This document shows, one piece after another, positions 12,288 to 20,871 of a stretch of DNA of 64,000 nt. Location: contig OY829369.1 in NCBI GenBank assembly GCA_963691775.1, positions 4,092,001 through 4,156,000 of the forward strand. Reading direction: 5' to 3'. Positions within the stretch are counted from its first letter, which is position 1. The number at the start of each line of letters is the position of its first letter. The notes below the pieces were generated by a model that searched no databases, was not told where the DNA came from, and worked only from the letters and a program-made list of their open reading frames with translations. The position numbers and the translations under genes were made by a program. Source of the stretch: JAZBPO01 sp963691775 (GTDB lineage: Bacteria > Pseudomonadota > Gammaproteobacteria > Pseudomonadales > Azotimanducaceae).

Positions 12288-13469
12288 ATGACCCAGATCG
12301 GCACGCCGGGCACGGCGAGCGCGACACGGATCCTGCTCTGCGGCGCGGGCGAACTCGGTAAAGAGGTCGCAATCGAGCTGCAGCGCCTCGGCTGTGAGGT
12401 CATCGCGGTTGACCGCTACGCAGGCGCGCCGGCCATGCAGGTCGCACACCGCGCCCACGTGATTTCCATGCTCGACGCAGATGCGCTGCGTGCGGTGATC
12501 GAAGCGGAGCAACCGCACCTGGTCGTGCCAGAGATCGAGGCGATCGCCACCGACACGCTTGTCGCGCTCGAGGCGGAAGGTCAGCGCGTTGTGCCCACGG
12601 CGCGTGCCGCCCAGCTGACGATGAATCGGGAGGGGATTCGGCGTCTTGTTGCAGAGGAACTCGGTCTGCAGACATCGCCTTATGCATTTGCCTCAGACCT
12701 AGAGAACTATCGCGCTGCGGTTGCGGAGATCGGGGTGCCGTGCGTGGTGAAGCCGGTCATGAGCTCTTCGGGCAAGGGGCAGTCCCTCGTCCGTAACACA
12801 TCGGACGTGGACGCGGCCTGGCACTACGCGCAGACGGGTGCGCGCGGCGGCGCCGGGACCGTGATCGTCGAAGGGTTCGTCGACTTTGAATACGAGATCA
12901 CCCTGCTTACCGTGCGCCATGCGGGCGGAACGAGCTTTTGCGCGCCGGTTGGTCATGTGCAGGTCGACGGCGACTATCGAGAGTCCTGGCAACCCCAGGC
13001 GATGCGCCCCGCTGCCCTTGAAACCTGTCAACGCATGGCCGAGGCCGTCACGGATGCGCTCGGGGGGTTCGGTCTCTTCGGCGTCGAGTTCTTCGTGCAC
13101 GGAGACGAGGTCTGGTTCAGTGAGCTTTCTCCGCGGCCGCACGATACAGGCATGGTGACGCTGATTTCTCAGGAGCTCTCCGAGTTCGCCCTGCATGCGC
13201 GCGCCATCCTCGGCCTGCCGATTCCGGAGATCGTCCAGTGGCGGCCCTCCGCGTCTGCGGTGCTGCTGGTGGATGGAGCCTCGCAGGCGCCGGCGTTTTC
13301 CAATCTCGATGCAGCGCTCACGGCGCCGGGCACCCAATTGCGCCTGTTCGGCAAGCCGGAGGTCGATGGTCGCCGGCGTCTTGGCGTGGGCCTGGCCACG
13401 GCGGACGATGTGGAGACGGCGCGGGCGAAGGCGCGCGCCGTCGTCGAAGCGATCGACGTTCAGCTCTGA
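12288..13469 (+). CDS. purT: Formate-dependent phosphoribosylglycinamide formyltransferase 2
   Basis: PurT makes FGAR from GAR, formate and ATP, the step before PurL (encoded at the left edge). The 393-residue length fits. The ATP-grasp protein starts with RILLCGAGELGKEVAIELQRLG, has the EIEAIATDTL segment, the ATP-binding loop VMSSSGKGQS and the metal-binding ELSPRPHDTGMVT. The ATG at 12288 follows GAGGGA. The formate-dependent route does not need folate. Confidence 0.97.
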   Translation: MTQIGTPGTASATRILLCGAGELGKEVAIELQRLGCEVIAVDRYAGAPAMQVAHRAHVISMLDADALRAVIEAEQPHLVVPEIEAIATDTLVALEAEGQRVVPTARAAQLTMNREGIRRLVAEELGLQTSPYAFASDLENYRAAVAEIGVPCVVKPVMSSSGKGQSLVRNTSDVDAAWHYAQTGARGGAGTVIVEGFVDFEYEITLLTVRHAGGTSFCAPVGHVQVDGDYRESWQPQAMRPAALETCQRMAEAVTDALGGFGLFGVEFFVHGDEVWFSELSPRPHDTGMVTLISQELSEFALHARAILGLPIPEIVQWRPSASAVLLVDGASQAPAFSNLDAALTAPGTQLRLFGKPEVDGRRRLGVGLATADDVETARAKARAVVEAIDVQL

Positions 13470-13530
13470 GGTGCGGGCGGTTGCACGCGCCCGCGCTCCC
13501 TCGCTAGTCTTTCTAGGTCTTCGGAGAGGG

Positions 13531-13668
13531 ATGGCCGTCGTGACCCGACGCCTCGGTGCAGCACTCGATCGTTCGCGCGCGTCCGCACGGATCGGCGCGC
13601 CCGCGTCTGCTCTCCGCCTGCTCGGCCCCCTTCTAATGCTGATGCGACTGCCGGCCTTGCCGGCGTGA
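13531..13668 (+). CDS. Candidate leucine-rich leader peptide upstream of leuA
   Basis: A 45-codon frame lies in the 321-base gap between purT and leuA. Its last 20 residues (SALRLLGPLLMLMRLPALPA) contain eight leucines using CTC, CTG, CTT, rare CTA and TTG codons, as expected of a ribosome-mediated attenuation leader. GGAGAGGG abuts the ATG, so the GTG at 13540 is an alternative start. The end of the frame contains a GCCGGC-CTT-GCCGGC hairpin (13650-13664) that could re-pair with ACCGGCGC near 13687-13695. I see no U-tract terminator, so the mechanism is open. Identity rests on composition and position only. Confidence 0.5.
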   Translation: MAVVTRRLGAALDRSRASARIGAPASALRLLGPLLMLMRLPALPA

Positions 13669-13790
13669 TCCTTCCCCGCAGGGGTAACCGGCGCTGGCCA
13701 GGACCCTGAGCGAACCCGAAAAGCATCAGCACATTACAGACCGCCCCGTCGCTGCAAAGCATGCGCGAGGGGTACACGGAGCAGACCTTC

Positions 13791-15500
13791 ATGAGCAGTT
13801 ATGGATACGACAGAAGCGGCGCCAGGGGTGGCGCAATGCCGTTCCAGAAGTATCGCGCTTTCGCCCCGATCGACCTTCCGGACCGGACCTGGCCGACGAA
13901 GACCATTACCGAGGCGCCGCGCTGGTGCAGCGTGGATCTGCGCGACGGCAACCAGGCCCTGATCGATCCGATGCGCCCGGATGAGAAGCTGCGTTTCTGG
14001 AATCTTCTGGTGCAGATGGGCTTCGAGGAAATAGAGGCAGGCTTTCCCGCGGCGTCGCAGACCGACTTCGACTTTTTCCGCAAGCTCATCGATGAGGACC
14101 TGATTCCCGACCGGGTTTACGTGCAGGCGCTCTGCCAGATGCGCGAAGAACTCATCCAGCGCACGGTTGATGCTTTTGTCGGCGTGCCGCGCGCGATCTT
14201 CCATATCTACAACTCGACCTCCACGTTGCAGCGCGACGTTGTGTTCGGCATGACCCGCGATCAAATCAAGGGTCTCGCTGTGCAGGGCGTGGAGTGGGTG
14301 CTGAAGGAGATCGAGCGCATCCCGGACACAGAGGTTGTGCTCGAGTACTCGCCCGAGAGCTTCACCGGCACGGAGCTCGATTTTGCCGTCGACGTCTGTT
14401 CAGCGGTGGCGCAGCGCTGGGGCGCAGGCCCGGGGCGGAAGATGATCATCAATCTGCCGGCCACGGTAGAGATGTCGACGCCGAACATCTATGCCGATCA
14501 GATCGAGTGGTTCTGTCGCAATCTCCCGGAGCGAGCGCACTGCGTGATCAGCCTGCACACGCACAATGACCGTGGCACGGGGGTCGCTGCCACAGAGCTC
14601 GGCGTACTCGCGGGTGCCGATCGCGTGGAGGGCACGCTTTTTGGCAACGGTGAGCGCACCGGCAACGCGGACCTTATCGCGCTTGCCATGAACTGCTTCT
14701 CGCAGGGCGTGGACCCCGAGCTCGATCTATCGGACATGCGCCACATCCGCGCGGTTGCGGAATCTTGTAACAAGCTTGCCGTGCCCGAGCGCCACCCCTA
14801 TGCGGGCGATCTCGTGTTCACGGCCTTCTCGGGCTCCCATCAGGACGCCATTCGCAAGGGCATGACGCGCGTCGATGTGAATCGCTGGGAGGTCCCTTAT
14901 CTTCCGATCGATCCCGCTGACGTCGGCGGTCATTACCGTGAAACGGTTCGTGTGAACAGCCAGTCCGGCAAGGGCGGTGTTGCCTTCGTGCTCGAAAATC
15001 ACTTCGAACTCTCGCTGCCGCGGCCGCTGCTCATGGAGTTCGCTCGAGAGGTGCAGGCGGTTGCGGATCGGGAAGGCGGCGAGCTTAAGGCTGCGGAGCT
15101 CCGGAGTGTGTTTGATGGGACCTACCTCAACATCGAGGGGCCCTACGGCCTGGAGCGCTACGATCTGAACACCGTGCGAGCCGAAGACGGCGGCACTGAT
15201 CGGGTGGAGTGCGCGGTAGAGATGACGGTGGCCGGCCAGGCGCTGAGCGCGGTCGGGCAGGGCAATGGTCCGATCGATGCCTTTGTGAAGGCAGTTGAAG
15301 GCGCGATCAACGAACCCTTCGAGATCGAGCACTACCATGAACAGTCAGAAGAGGCCGGCAGCGGTGCACGTGCGCTGTGTCTGGTCGGGCTCAAGGATGC
15401 TGATGGGGGCACCTGCTGGGGCGCCGGCGGCAGTCAGAATACGGTGACCGCATCCTTCGAGGCGGTGCTCGCTGCCTTGAACCGTCGGTCCCGGAACTGA
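13791..15500 (+). CDS. leuA: 2-isopropylmalate synthase
   Basis: First committed enzyme of leucine synthesis, condensing acetyl-CoA with 2-oxoisovalerate. The 569-residue protein belongs to the longer LeuA type that begins with the segment PFQKYRAFAPIDLPDRTWP. The catalytic HMGL-like barrel shows DLRDGNQ (49-55), the metal-binding HTHNDRG (His256, His258) and LFGNGERTGNADL. A C-terminal regulatory domain (about 420-565) should sense leucine. The ATG at 13791 follows GGAG; an earlier ATG at 13761 has a poorer RBS. The upstream leader suggests added control by leucyl-tRNA supply. Confidence 0.97.
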   Translation: MSSYGYDRSGARGGAMPFQKYRAFAPIDLPDRTWPTKTITEAPRWCSVDLRDGNQALIDPMRPDEKLRFWNLLVQMGFEEIEAGFPAASQTDFDFFRKLIDEDLIPDRVYVQALCQMREELIQRTVDAFVGVPRAIFHIYNSTSTLQRDVVFGMTRDQIKGLAVQGVEWVLKEIERIPDTEVVLEYSPESFTGTELDFAVDVCSAVAQRWGAGPGRKMIINLPATVEMSTPNIYADQIEWFCRNLPERAHCVISLHTHNDRGTGVAATELGVLAGADRVEGTLFGNGERTGNADLIALAMNCFSQGVDPELDLSDMRHIRAVAESCNKLAVPERHPYAGDLVFTAFSGSHQDAIRKGMTRVDVNRWEVPYLPIDPADVGGHYRETVRVNSQSGKGGVAFVLENHFELSLPRPLLMEFAREVQAVADREGGELKAAELRSVFDGTYLNIEGPYGLERYDLNTVRAEDGGTDRVECAVEMTVAGQALSAVGQGNGPIDAFVKAVEGAINEPFEIEHYHEQSEEAGSGARALCLVGLKDADGGTCWGAGGSQNTVTASFEAVLAALNRRSRN

Positions 15501-15554
15501 GATCCCGGCGGCGGGCCAGCCGGTCTGCCGCTCGACTCGGCGCTGCGATCTGCC

Positions 15555-16034
15555 ATGACTGACGCCGCTTTTTCGAGGCTCGAAGACCGTCCCGAGTTCG
15601 CTCCGGTGATCGCGCGCTGGTGGTTCGACGAATGGGGCCACGAGTCGCCGGGGCTGACCTACCAGGCGACGCTCGCGCGGGTGCATGCCAGCTTGGACGA
15701 AGTCCTGCCCGTGACCGTGATCGCGGTCGACGGCGACACGCCGCTCGGCGTTGCCGAACTCAAATCCCATGAGCTCTATGATACCTTCCCGACGCTTACG
15801 CCGTGGCTCGGGGGCGTGTTCGTCGCACCCGCCGCGCGCGGTTGTGGGCTCGCGGCCGAACTTGTTCGAGAGATCGAACGCATCGCCACCGGCGCAGGCT
15901 TCCGCAGGCTCTATCTCGATACGGAACGATTGGATGGCGGGCTCTACGCGGGCATGGGCTGGCGGGCACTTGCTCGGTACGAAAGAGGCACTCGGCGGCG
16001 CCTGGTGATGGAACGGCGCGTCGACTCGGACTAG
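15555..16034 (+). CDS. GNAT-family N-acetyltransferase
   Basis: A 159-residue acetyltransferase with the central acetyl-CoA loop VAPAARGCGLAAELV and the following LYLDTERLDGGLYAGMGW segment typical of GNAT proteins. Substrate unknown. Its stop overlaps the convergent CorB-like gene at the palindromic CTAG (16031-16034), so both genes end on the same four bases. Confidence 0.88.
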   Translation: MTDAAFSRLEDRPEFAPVIARWWFDEWGHESPGLTYQATLARVHASLDEVLPVTVIAVDGDTPLGVAELKSHELYDTFPTLTPWLGGVFVAPAARGCGLAAELVREIERIATGAGFRRLYLDTERLDGGLYAGMGWRALARYERGTRRRLVMERRVDSD

Positions 16035-17317
16035 TCCTCGCGCGCGTTCTCGACGGGGTCTGGCGGCTGCGCGATCGAGGTACAGCGCGCCGTGCGCACC
16101 ATGTTGTCCTTGATCTGCAGGATCTCGACCCGGTAGTCACCGATGGTCAGGCAGCACGGCGACTCCGGAATGAACTCTAGGTGCTCGATCAGCAAGCCGT
16201 TCAGCGTACGCGGCCCCTCGAGTGGGAGATCCCAGTGCAGTGCGCGATTGATGTCCCGGAGCAGGGCCGTGCCGTCGATGATGTGCGTGCCGTCCTCCTG
16301 CGGATGAATCTCCGGGATACGCGCAGCCATGTCCGAGGTGAATTCGCCGACGATCTCCTCGAGGATGTCTTCGAGGGTGACGATGCCCTGAACATCGCCG
16401 TACTCGTCCACGACGAGGCCGATGCGGCGCTCTTCTTTTTGGAAGTTCAGCAATTGCACATGCAGAGGCGTGCTTTCCGGCACGAAGTAGGGCTCACGCG
16501 TTTCCTGCATGAGCGCGGCCTTCGTCAACTCGTCTCTGCGCAGGAAGCGCGCGGCGTTGCGCAGGTGTAGCACCCCGAGGACGTTGTTGATGGAGCCGCG
16601 GTACACGGGCAGACGTGTGTGATTCGACGCGCAGAGCTGCGCGACGATCTCGTCGATGTCGTCGTCCAGGTCCAGCCCGTTGACGTCGCTGCGCTGGACC
16701 ATGATGTCGTTCACCGTGACCTTTTCGAGATCGAGAATCGACAGCAGCATGTCCTGGCGCTGTATCGGCAATTGCGCGCCTTCGTCCAGAAGCGTGCGCA
16801 GTTCTTCGGGCGAGAGCTTCTCCACGCCACCGTCGTGCTCGCGCACGAAGGGACGCACGATCCAGTTGGCGCAGTAGTTCAGCAGCCACACGATCGGGTA
16901 CAGCACGCGCAGCATCGGGGTGAGCACGTAGGCTGATGGGAAGGCGATGCGTTCGGGAGAATTGGCCGCGATGGTCTTGGGGCCGACCTCGGCGAAGACG
17001 AGAAACACGAAGGTGAGCACGAACGGTGCGATCGCGACGCCGATTTCCCCGAACTGTCGGATCGCGATGAGCGTGGCGACGGTGCCCGCGAAGAAGTTCA
17101 CCACGTTATTGCCGAACAGGATGATCCCGAGAAGCCGCTCGGGCTTCGCGAGCAGTGCGTCGGCGCGTTTGGCTCCGCCATGTTCCTGCTTTGCCAGGTG
17201 GCGCAGGCGATAGCGGTTGAGCGACATCATCGCGGTCTCGGAGCTGGAGAAATAAGCCGAGAGCACGATCATCACCACAACGGAGATGTAGAGGGCGTAG
17301 AGCGGAAGGTCTGCCAA
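16031..17317 (-). CDS. CNNM/CorB-family transporter-associated protein (DUF21, CBS pair, CorC_HlyC)
   Basis: A 428-residue inner-membrane protein. The DUF21 region (residues 1-190) has three to four hydrophobic segments; a CBS pair occupies about 205-325 (MVQRSDVNGLDLDDD, RLPVYRGSINNVLG); a CorC_HlyC domain closes the protein (345-425). Relatives (E. coli YfjD/CorB) are linked to Mg2+/Co2+ homeostasis. It lies downstream of ypjD on the same strand, close to ffh, an arrangement conserved in gammaproteobacteria. The ATG at 17317 is used. Confidence 0.93.
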   Translation of the reverse strand: MADLPLYALYISVVVMIVLSAYFSSSETAMMSLNRYRLRHLAKQEHGGAKRADALLAKPERLLGIILFGNNVVNFFAGTVATLIAIRQFGEIGVAIAPFVLTFVFLVFAEVGPKTIAANSPERIAFPSAYVLTPMLRVLYPIVWLLNYCANWIVRPFVREHDGGVEKLSPEELRTLLDEGAQLPIQRQDMLLSILDLEKVTVNDIMVQRSDVNGLDLDDDIDEIVAQLCASNHTRLPVYRGSINNVLGVLHLRNAARFLRRDELTKAALMQETREPYFVPESTPLHVQLLNFQKEERRIGLVVDEYGDVQGIVTLEDILEEIVGEFTSDMAARIPEIHPQEDGTHIIDGTALLRDINRALHWDLPLEGPRTLNGLLIEHLEFIPESPCCLTIGDYRVEILQIKDNMVRTARCTSIAQPPDPVENARED

Positions 17318-17332
17318 CGAGGGATATGCCCG

Positions 17333-18127
17333 TCAGTCGAGAATGACTTCAATCACGAGTTTGCTGCCGAAATAGGCCAGCATCAACATCGTGAAGCCCG
17401 CTAGGGTCCAGCGGATCGCGGTGCGACCCCGCCAGCCGAGGCGCCAGCGGCCCGCGAGGAGGATCGCAAAGACCAGCCAGCTCGCGATGGACAGCACGGT
17501 GTGGTGCGCGACTCGCTGCGCGAACATGTCCTCGAGAAAAAGGAAGCCCGAGGCGATGGCCAGTGACAGCAGGATCAGCCCGGTCCAAAGCAGTTCGAAC
17601 AGCAGATGTTCCATGGTCTGCAACGGAGGCAGAGACGCGATCAACGTGAGCCGCTGGCGATTGCGCAATTGGCCTTCCTGCCAGCCGACCAGAAGTGATT
17701 GGCAGGCGGCGACGCACAGGACGGCGTAGGCGAGCACTGCGAGTAGTACGTGTGTAGCAAACCCTGCGCCCAGGGACGCCGGTGGCCGATAGTGCGTATC
17801 GAAGGTGAGGGCCAGCGTCAGAGACAGTGCCGCGGCGGGGAACAGCACCACGAACAGGTTGTCCAGCGGCCGATTGAAGCTGGACGCCAGGATCAAGACG
17901 ACCATCGTGAGCGTAACCAGCGCTCCGACCCGGAACAGTCCGAGATTGAGCGCATCGGCAAACATGAGTGACCAAACCAACCAGGCGTGCGCGAGCGCCG
18001 CCGCCACCGCAATCGCGCGGATGAGCATGCGATCAGGAATCTGCTTGCGCACGATCCCCGAAAACTGCAGAACAGCGCCAGATAGGTAGAGCACCACTCC
18101 GAGCAGTCCCGGCAGAATGGTCGCCAT
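17333..18127 (-). CDS. ypjD: CcsA/CcmC-like inner-membrane protein YpjD
   Basis: A 264-residue polytopic protein with about eight hydrophobic segments, in the cytochrome-c-assembly-like family. Conserved histidines occur in GAGFATHVLLAVLAYAV and VAHHTVLSIASW. The family resembles haem-handling proteins, but YpjD's role is unsettled and I do not see a WxWD haem signature. It lies divergently from ffh (124 bases between starts), its usual place. The ATG at 18127 starts the first membrane helix; the frame is open 13 codons upstream. Confidence 0.9.
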   Translation of the reverse strand: MATILPGLLGVVLYLSGAVLQFSGIVRKQIPDRMLIRAIAVAAALAHAWLVWSLMFADALNLGLFRVGALVTLTMVVLILASSFNRPLDNLFVVLFPAAALSLTLALTFDTHYRPPASLGAGFATHVLLAVLAYAVLCVAACQSLLVGWQEGQLRNRQRLTLIASLPPLQTMEHLLFELLWTGLILLSLAIASGFLFLEDMFAQRVAHHTVLSIASWLVFAILLAGRWRLGWRGRTAIRWTLAGFTMLMLAYFGSKLVIEVILD

Positions 18128-18251
18128 GGTGTACGCCGATGCGTGTGGACTTGTCGAGTGTGCCACGCGCTCCGAGCCTGATGAAGCGGCGCGCGCTGCA
18201 GGCGCTATACTTGGACTTCCAGCCTGAATACCCGGAGCGGCTCAGACAGCC

Positions 18252-19646
18252 ATGTTCGACAACCTCAGTGATCGACTTACAGCCACCCTTCGCGTCATCG
18301 GCGGCAAGGCCAGGCTGACCGAGGAGAACATCGGCGAGACGCTGCGTGAGGTCCGGCGCGCCCTGCTCGAGGCAGACGTGGCCCTCGAGGTGGTGAAGCA
18401 GTTTGTCGATCGCGTCCGCGATCGCGCCATCGGCATGGAGGTCTCCACTTCATTGTCGCCTGGCCAGGCTTTCGTGAAGGTCGTGCATGAAGAGCTTGTG
18501 CACGTCATGGGAGACGCCCACGCGGGGCTTGAGCTCGCGGTGCGTCCGCCTGCGGTAATCCTGCTCGCTGGCCTCCAGGGTGCGGGCAAGACCACTACGG
18601 TTGCCAAGCTTGCGAAGTACCTCAAGGAGCGTGAGAAGAAGCAGGTGCTCGTGGTGTCCACGGACGTGCGCCGGCCGGCGGCGATCGATCAGCTTGAGCG
18701 CCTTGCGGAACAGGTAGGCGTCGACTGCTTCCCGTCGGATCCGTCGCAGGACCCCGTCGAGATCGCGAAGGCCGCCGTCAGCGGTGCGAAGCAGCGCGTG
18801 AAGGACGTACTCATAGTCGATACGGCAGGCCGGCTCGCCGTCGACGAAGCGCTCATGGATGAGGTGCGGCGTATGCACGCTGCGATCACGCCTGCAGAGA
18901 CGTTGTTCGTCGTCGACGCCATGACCGGTCAGGATGCTGCAAATACGGCGCGGGCGTTCGCGGATGCGCTGCCGCTCTCCGGCGTGGTGCTCTCCAAGGC
19001 CGATGGCGACGCCCGCGGCGGTGCGGCGCTTTCCGTTCGTCAGGTCACGGGCCGGCCGATCAAATTTCTCGGGATCGGCGAGAAGATCGACGCGTTAGAG
19101 CCATTCCATCCCGAGCGGATGGCCTCGCGCATCCTCGGGATGGGCGATGTGCTCACCCTCATCGAAGAAGCGGAGCGCAAGCTCGACAAGAAGAAGGCCG
19201 ACAAGCTTGCCCGCAAGCTCCAGAAGGGCAAGGGTTTCGACCTAGAGGACTTCCGTGACCAACTTCAACAGATGAAAAGCATGGGGGGCATGGCCGGCAT
19301 GCTCGACAAGCTGCCGGGCATGGGGCAGATGGGCAAGGCCGCGGAGTCCGTCGATCAGAAGCACTTCGATCGCATGGAAGCAGTGATTGGCTCCATGACC
19401 CCGCATGAGCGGCGCTTCCCGGACATCATCAACGGCTCCCGCAAGCAGCGCATCGCGCGTGGTTCCGGCGTTCAGATACAGGACGTCAACCGTTTGCTGA
19501 AACAGCACAAGCAGATGCAGAAGATGATGAAGAAGCTCGGCAAGAAAGGCGGCATGCAAAAGATGATGCGGGGTATGAGCGGGATGATGGGCGGCCAGGG
19601 CGGCGGCATGCCGCCCGGCGGACTCCCCCCCGGTTTCCGCCGCTGA
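18252..19646 (+). CDS. ffh: Signal recognition particle protein Ffh
   Basis: The SRP GTPase, 464 residues, binds 4.5S RNA and signal sequences and hands ribosomes to FtsY. The NG domain carries the P-loop GLQGAGKTT (107-115), DTAGR and the guanine-specificity element SKADGDARGG. The methionine-rich M domain ends in KKGGMQKMMRGMSGMMGG. A TATACT element near 18208 may be its -10 box. The stop codon lies at the edge of a palindromic repeat. Confidence 0.98.
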   Translation: MFDNLSDRLTATLRVIGGKARLTEENIGETLREVRRALLEADVALEVVKQFVDRVRDRAIGMEVSTSLSPGQAFVKVVHEELVHVMGDAHAGLELAVRPPAVILLAGLQGAGKTTTVAKLAKYLKEREKKQVLVVSTDVRRPAAIDQLERLAEQVGVDCFPSDPSQDPVEIAKAAVSGAKQRVKDVLIVDTAGRLAVDEALMDEVRRMHAAITPAETLFVVDAMTGQDAANTARAFADALPLSGVVLSKADGDARGGAALSVRQVTGRPIKFLGIGEKIDALEPFHPERMASRILGMGDVLTLIEEAERKLDKKKADKLARKLQKGKGFDLEDFRDQLQQMKSMGGMAGMLDKLPGMGQMGKAAESVDQKHFDRMEAVIGSMTPHERRFPDIINGSRKQRIARGSGVQIQDVNRLLKQHKQMQKMMKKLGKKGGMQKMMRGMSGMMGGQGGGMPPGGLPPGFRR

Positions 19647-19680
19647 ACCTGAATATGGGGTCAGACCCCCTGTTCAGGTT
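19646..19680. repeat. Palindromic repeat with GGGGTCAGACCCC core, possible ffh terminator
   Basis: Outer arms AACCTGAA (19646-19653) and TTCAGGTT (19673-19680) enclose an inner GGGGT-CAG-ACCCC hairpin. It begins on the last base of the ffh stop and is followed by TTTGTGGGTTT, so it could end the ffh transcript. A diverged relative (TGATGGGGGGCGACCCCGG, then TTCAGGT) lies at about 19768-19794, which suggests a dispersed repeat family rather than a dedicated terminator. Confidence 0.7.
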
Positions 19681-19851
19681 TGTGGGTTTCGGGGCGTCGG
19701 CTGTATGCCGCGGGGCGCGAATGCCGTTCCGAGCGTGCATGTGGTCGCGCGGATCGCTGCACTTACTTGATGGGGGGCGACCCCGGTTTCAGGTATGCCG
19801 AACGGGGCGCTGAGCCCTTGTCTGGGTTGAAGAAATTCGGCGCGCTTGCGG

Positions 19852-19880
19852 TTGGAATCGCTGAGCGACTTGAATAGAAT
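19852..19880 (+). promoter_or_regulatory. Predicted sigma-70 promoter for rpsP-rimM-trmD-rplS
   Basis: TTGGAA (19852-19857), a 17-base spacer and TAGAAT (19875-19880) form a good housekeeping promoter about 64 bases before rpsP. A hairpin GCCCCG-CGTTCT-CGGGGC (19899-19916) follows in the leader. The rest of the 297-base ffh-rpsP gap shows only the repeat copies. Confidence 0.65.
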
Positions 19881-19943
19881 ATGCGCCCTTTCTGACGGGC
19901 CCCGCGTTCTCGGGGCAACGATAGATTACGGAACGCGGAACTC

Positions 19944-20318
19944 ATGGTCACGATTCGTCTCACGCGCACGGGCGCAAAGAAGCGCCCCTTCTACCATCTG
20001 AATGTTGCCGAGTCTTCGGCGCGTCGCGATGGTCGTTTCATTGAACGCGTCGGGTACTTCAACCCGATCGCCACTGGCAAAGCACAGCGTCTTTCCGTTG
20101 ATCTGGAGCGGGTCGACTACTGGATGTCCGTCGGTGCGCAGCCGAGCGATCGCGTCGCTGCACTCATCAAGCAGGCGCGCAAGGGCGATACGGGCCCGAA
20201 GGTGATCGAGAAAAAGGCAACGCCCGCCGCAGCGAAGCCGGTCGAAGAAGCGCCCGCTGGTGAAGATGTAGTTGAAGCGGCCGTGGAAGACGGTGCAGAG
20301 GCAGAGAAGGAGGCCTGA
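19944..20318 (+). CDS. rpsP: 30S ribosomal protein S16 with a long acidic/Ala-rich tail
   Basis: Ribosomal protein bS16. The first 80 or so residues are canonical (MVTIRLTRTGAKKRPFYHL, RVGYFNPIATG, DYWMSVGAQPSDRV). The protein is 124 residues, against about 80-85 in E. coli; the extra C-terminal 40 residues are rich in Ala, Glu, Pro and Val and look disordered. First gene of the classic rpsP-rimM-trmD-rplS operon; rimM begins 31 bases after its stop. Confidence 0.97.
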   Translation: MVTIRLTRTGAKKRPFYHLNVAESSARRDGRFIERVGYFNPIATGKAQRLSVDLERVDYWMSVGAQPSDRVAALIKQARKGDTGPKVIEKKATPAAAKPVEEAPAGEDVVEAAVEDGAEAEKEA

Positions 20319-20349
20319 GCCGCCGCGTGAAGGCGCCGGACCGACGGCG

Positions 20350-20871
20350 ATGAGCGGGCACGGCAACGACCTCGTCGTGGTCGGGCGCATCACGTCGGTC
20401 TTCGGGATCAAGGGTTGGGCGAAGGTCGCATCCTTCACGGAGCCGCAGGACAACCTACTCGACTATGGACCCTGGCTCCTCAACGAGCAGGGCCGTTGGC
20501 GAACGGTTGAAGTTTCCGAGATCGCCCGGCGCTCCGGGAGCAAGGGCGGTTTCATTGCTCGTTTTGACGATTGCCGCGATCGTGATGCGGCAGCGCGCTA
20601 CACGGGCCTCGACATTGCTGTGCCGCGCACGGCGTTGCCGGCAGCAGAGGCCGATGAGTATTACTGGTCTGATCTCACGGGTTGCCGTGTGCGGACCCTC
20701 TCCGGTGAGGCGCTCGGCGCGGTCGAGCGCGTTTTCGCCACCGGAGCAAACGATGTGCTGGTCGTGAAGGGAGAGGGGCGCGAACGCCTGATCCCGTTCA
20801 CGGCAGCGGCGGTACCGAAGGTCGACCTCGATGCGCGTGTGGTGTACGTGGACTGGGATCCGGACTTCTAG
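20350..20871 (+). CDS. rimM: Ribosome maturation factor RimM
   Basis: A 173-residue 16S rRNA processing factor that binds S19 during 30S assembly. The N-terminal barrel starts VVVGRITSVFGIKGWAKVASFT; the PRC-barrel half contains YYWSDLTGCRVRT and the closing LIPFTAAAVPKVDLDARVVYVDWDPDF. I chose the ATG at 20350 over an in-frame ATG inside rpsP. The stop TAG directly abuts the GTG start of trmD. Confidence 0.96.
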   Translation: MSGHGNDLVVVGRITSVFGIKGWAKVASFTEPQDNLLDYGPWLLNEQGRWRTVEVSEIARRSGSKGGFIARFDDCRDRDAAARYTGLDIAVPRTALPAAEADEYYWSDLTGCRVRTLSGEALGAVERVFATGANDVLVVKGEGRERLIPFTAAAVPKVDLDARVVYVDWDPDF

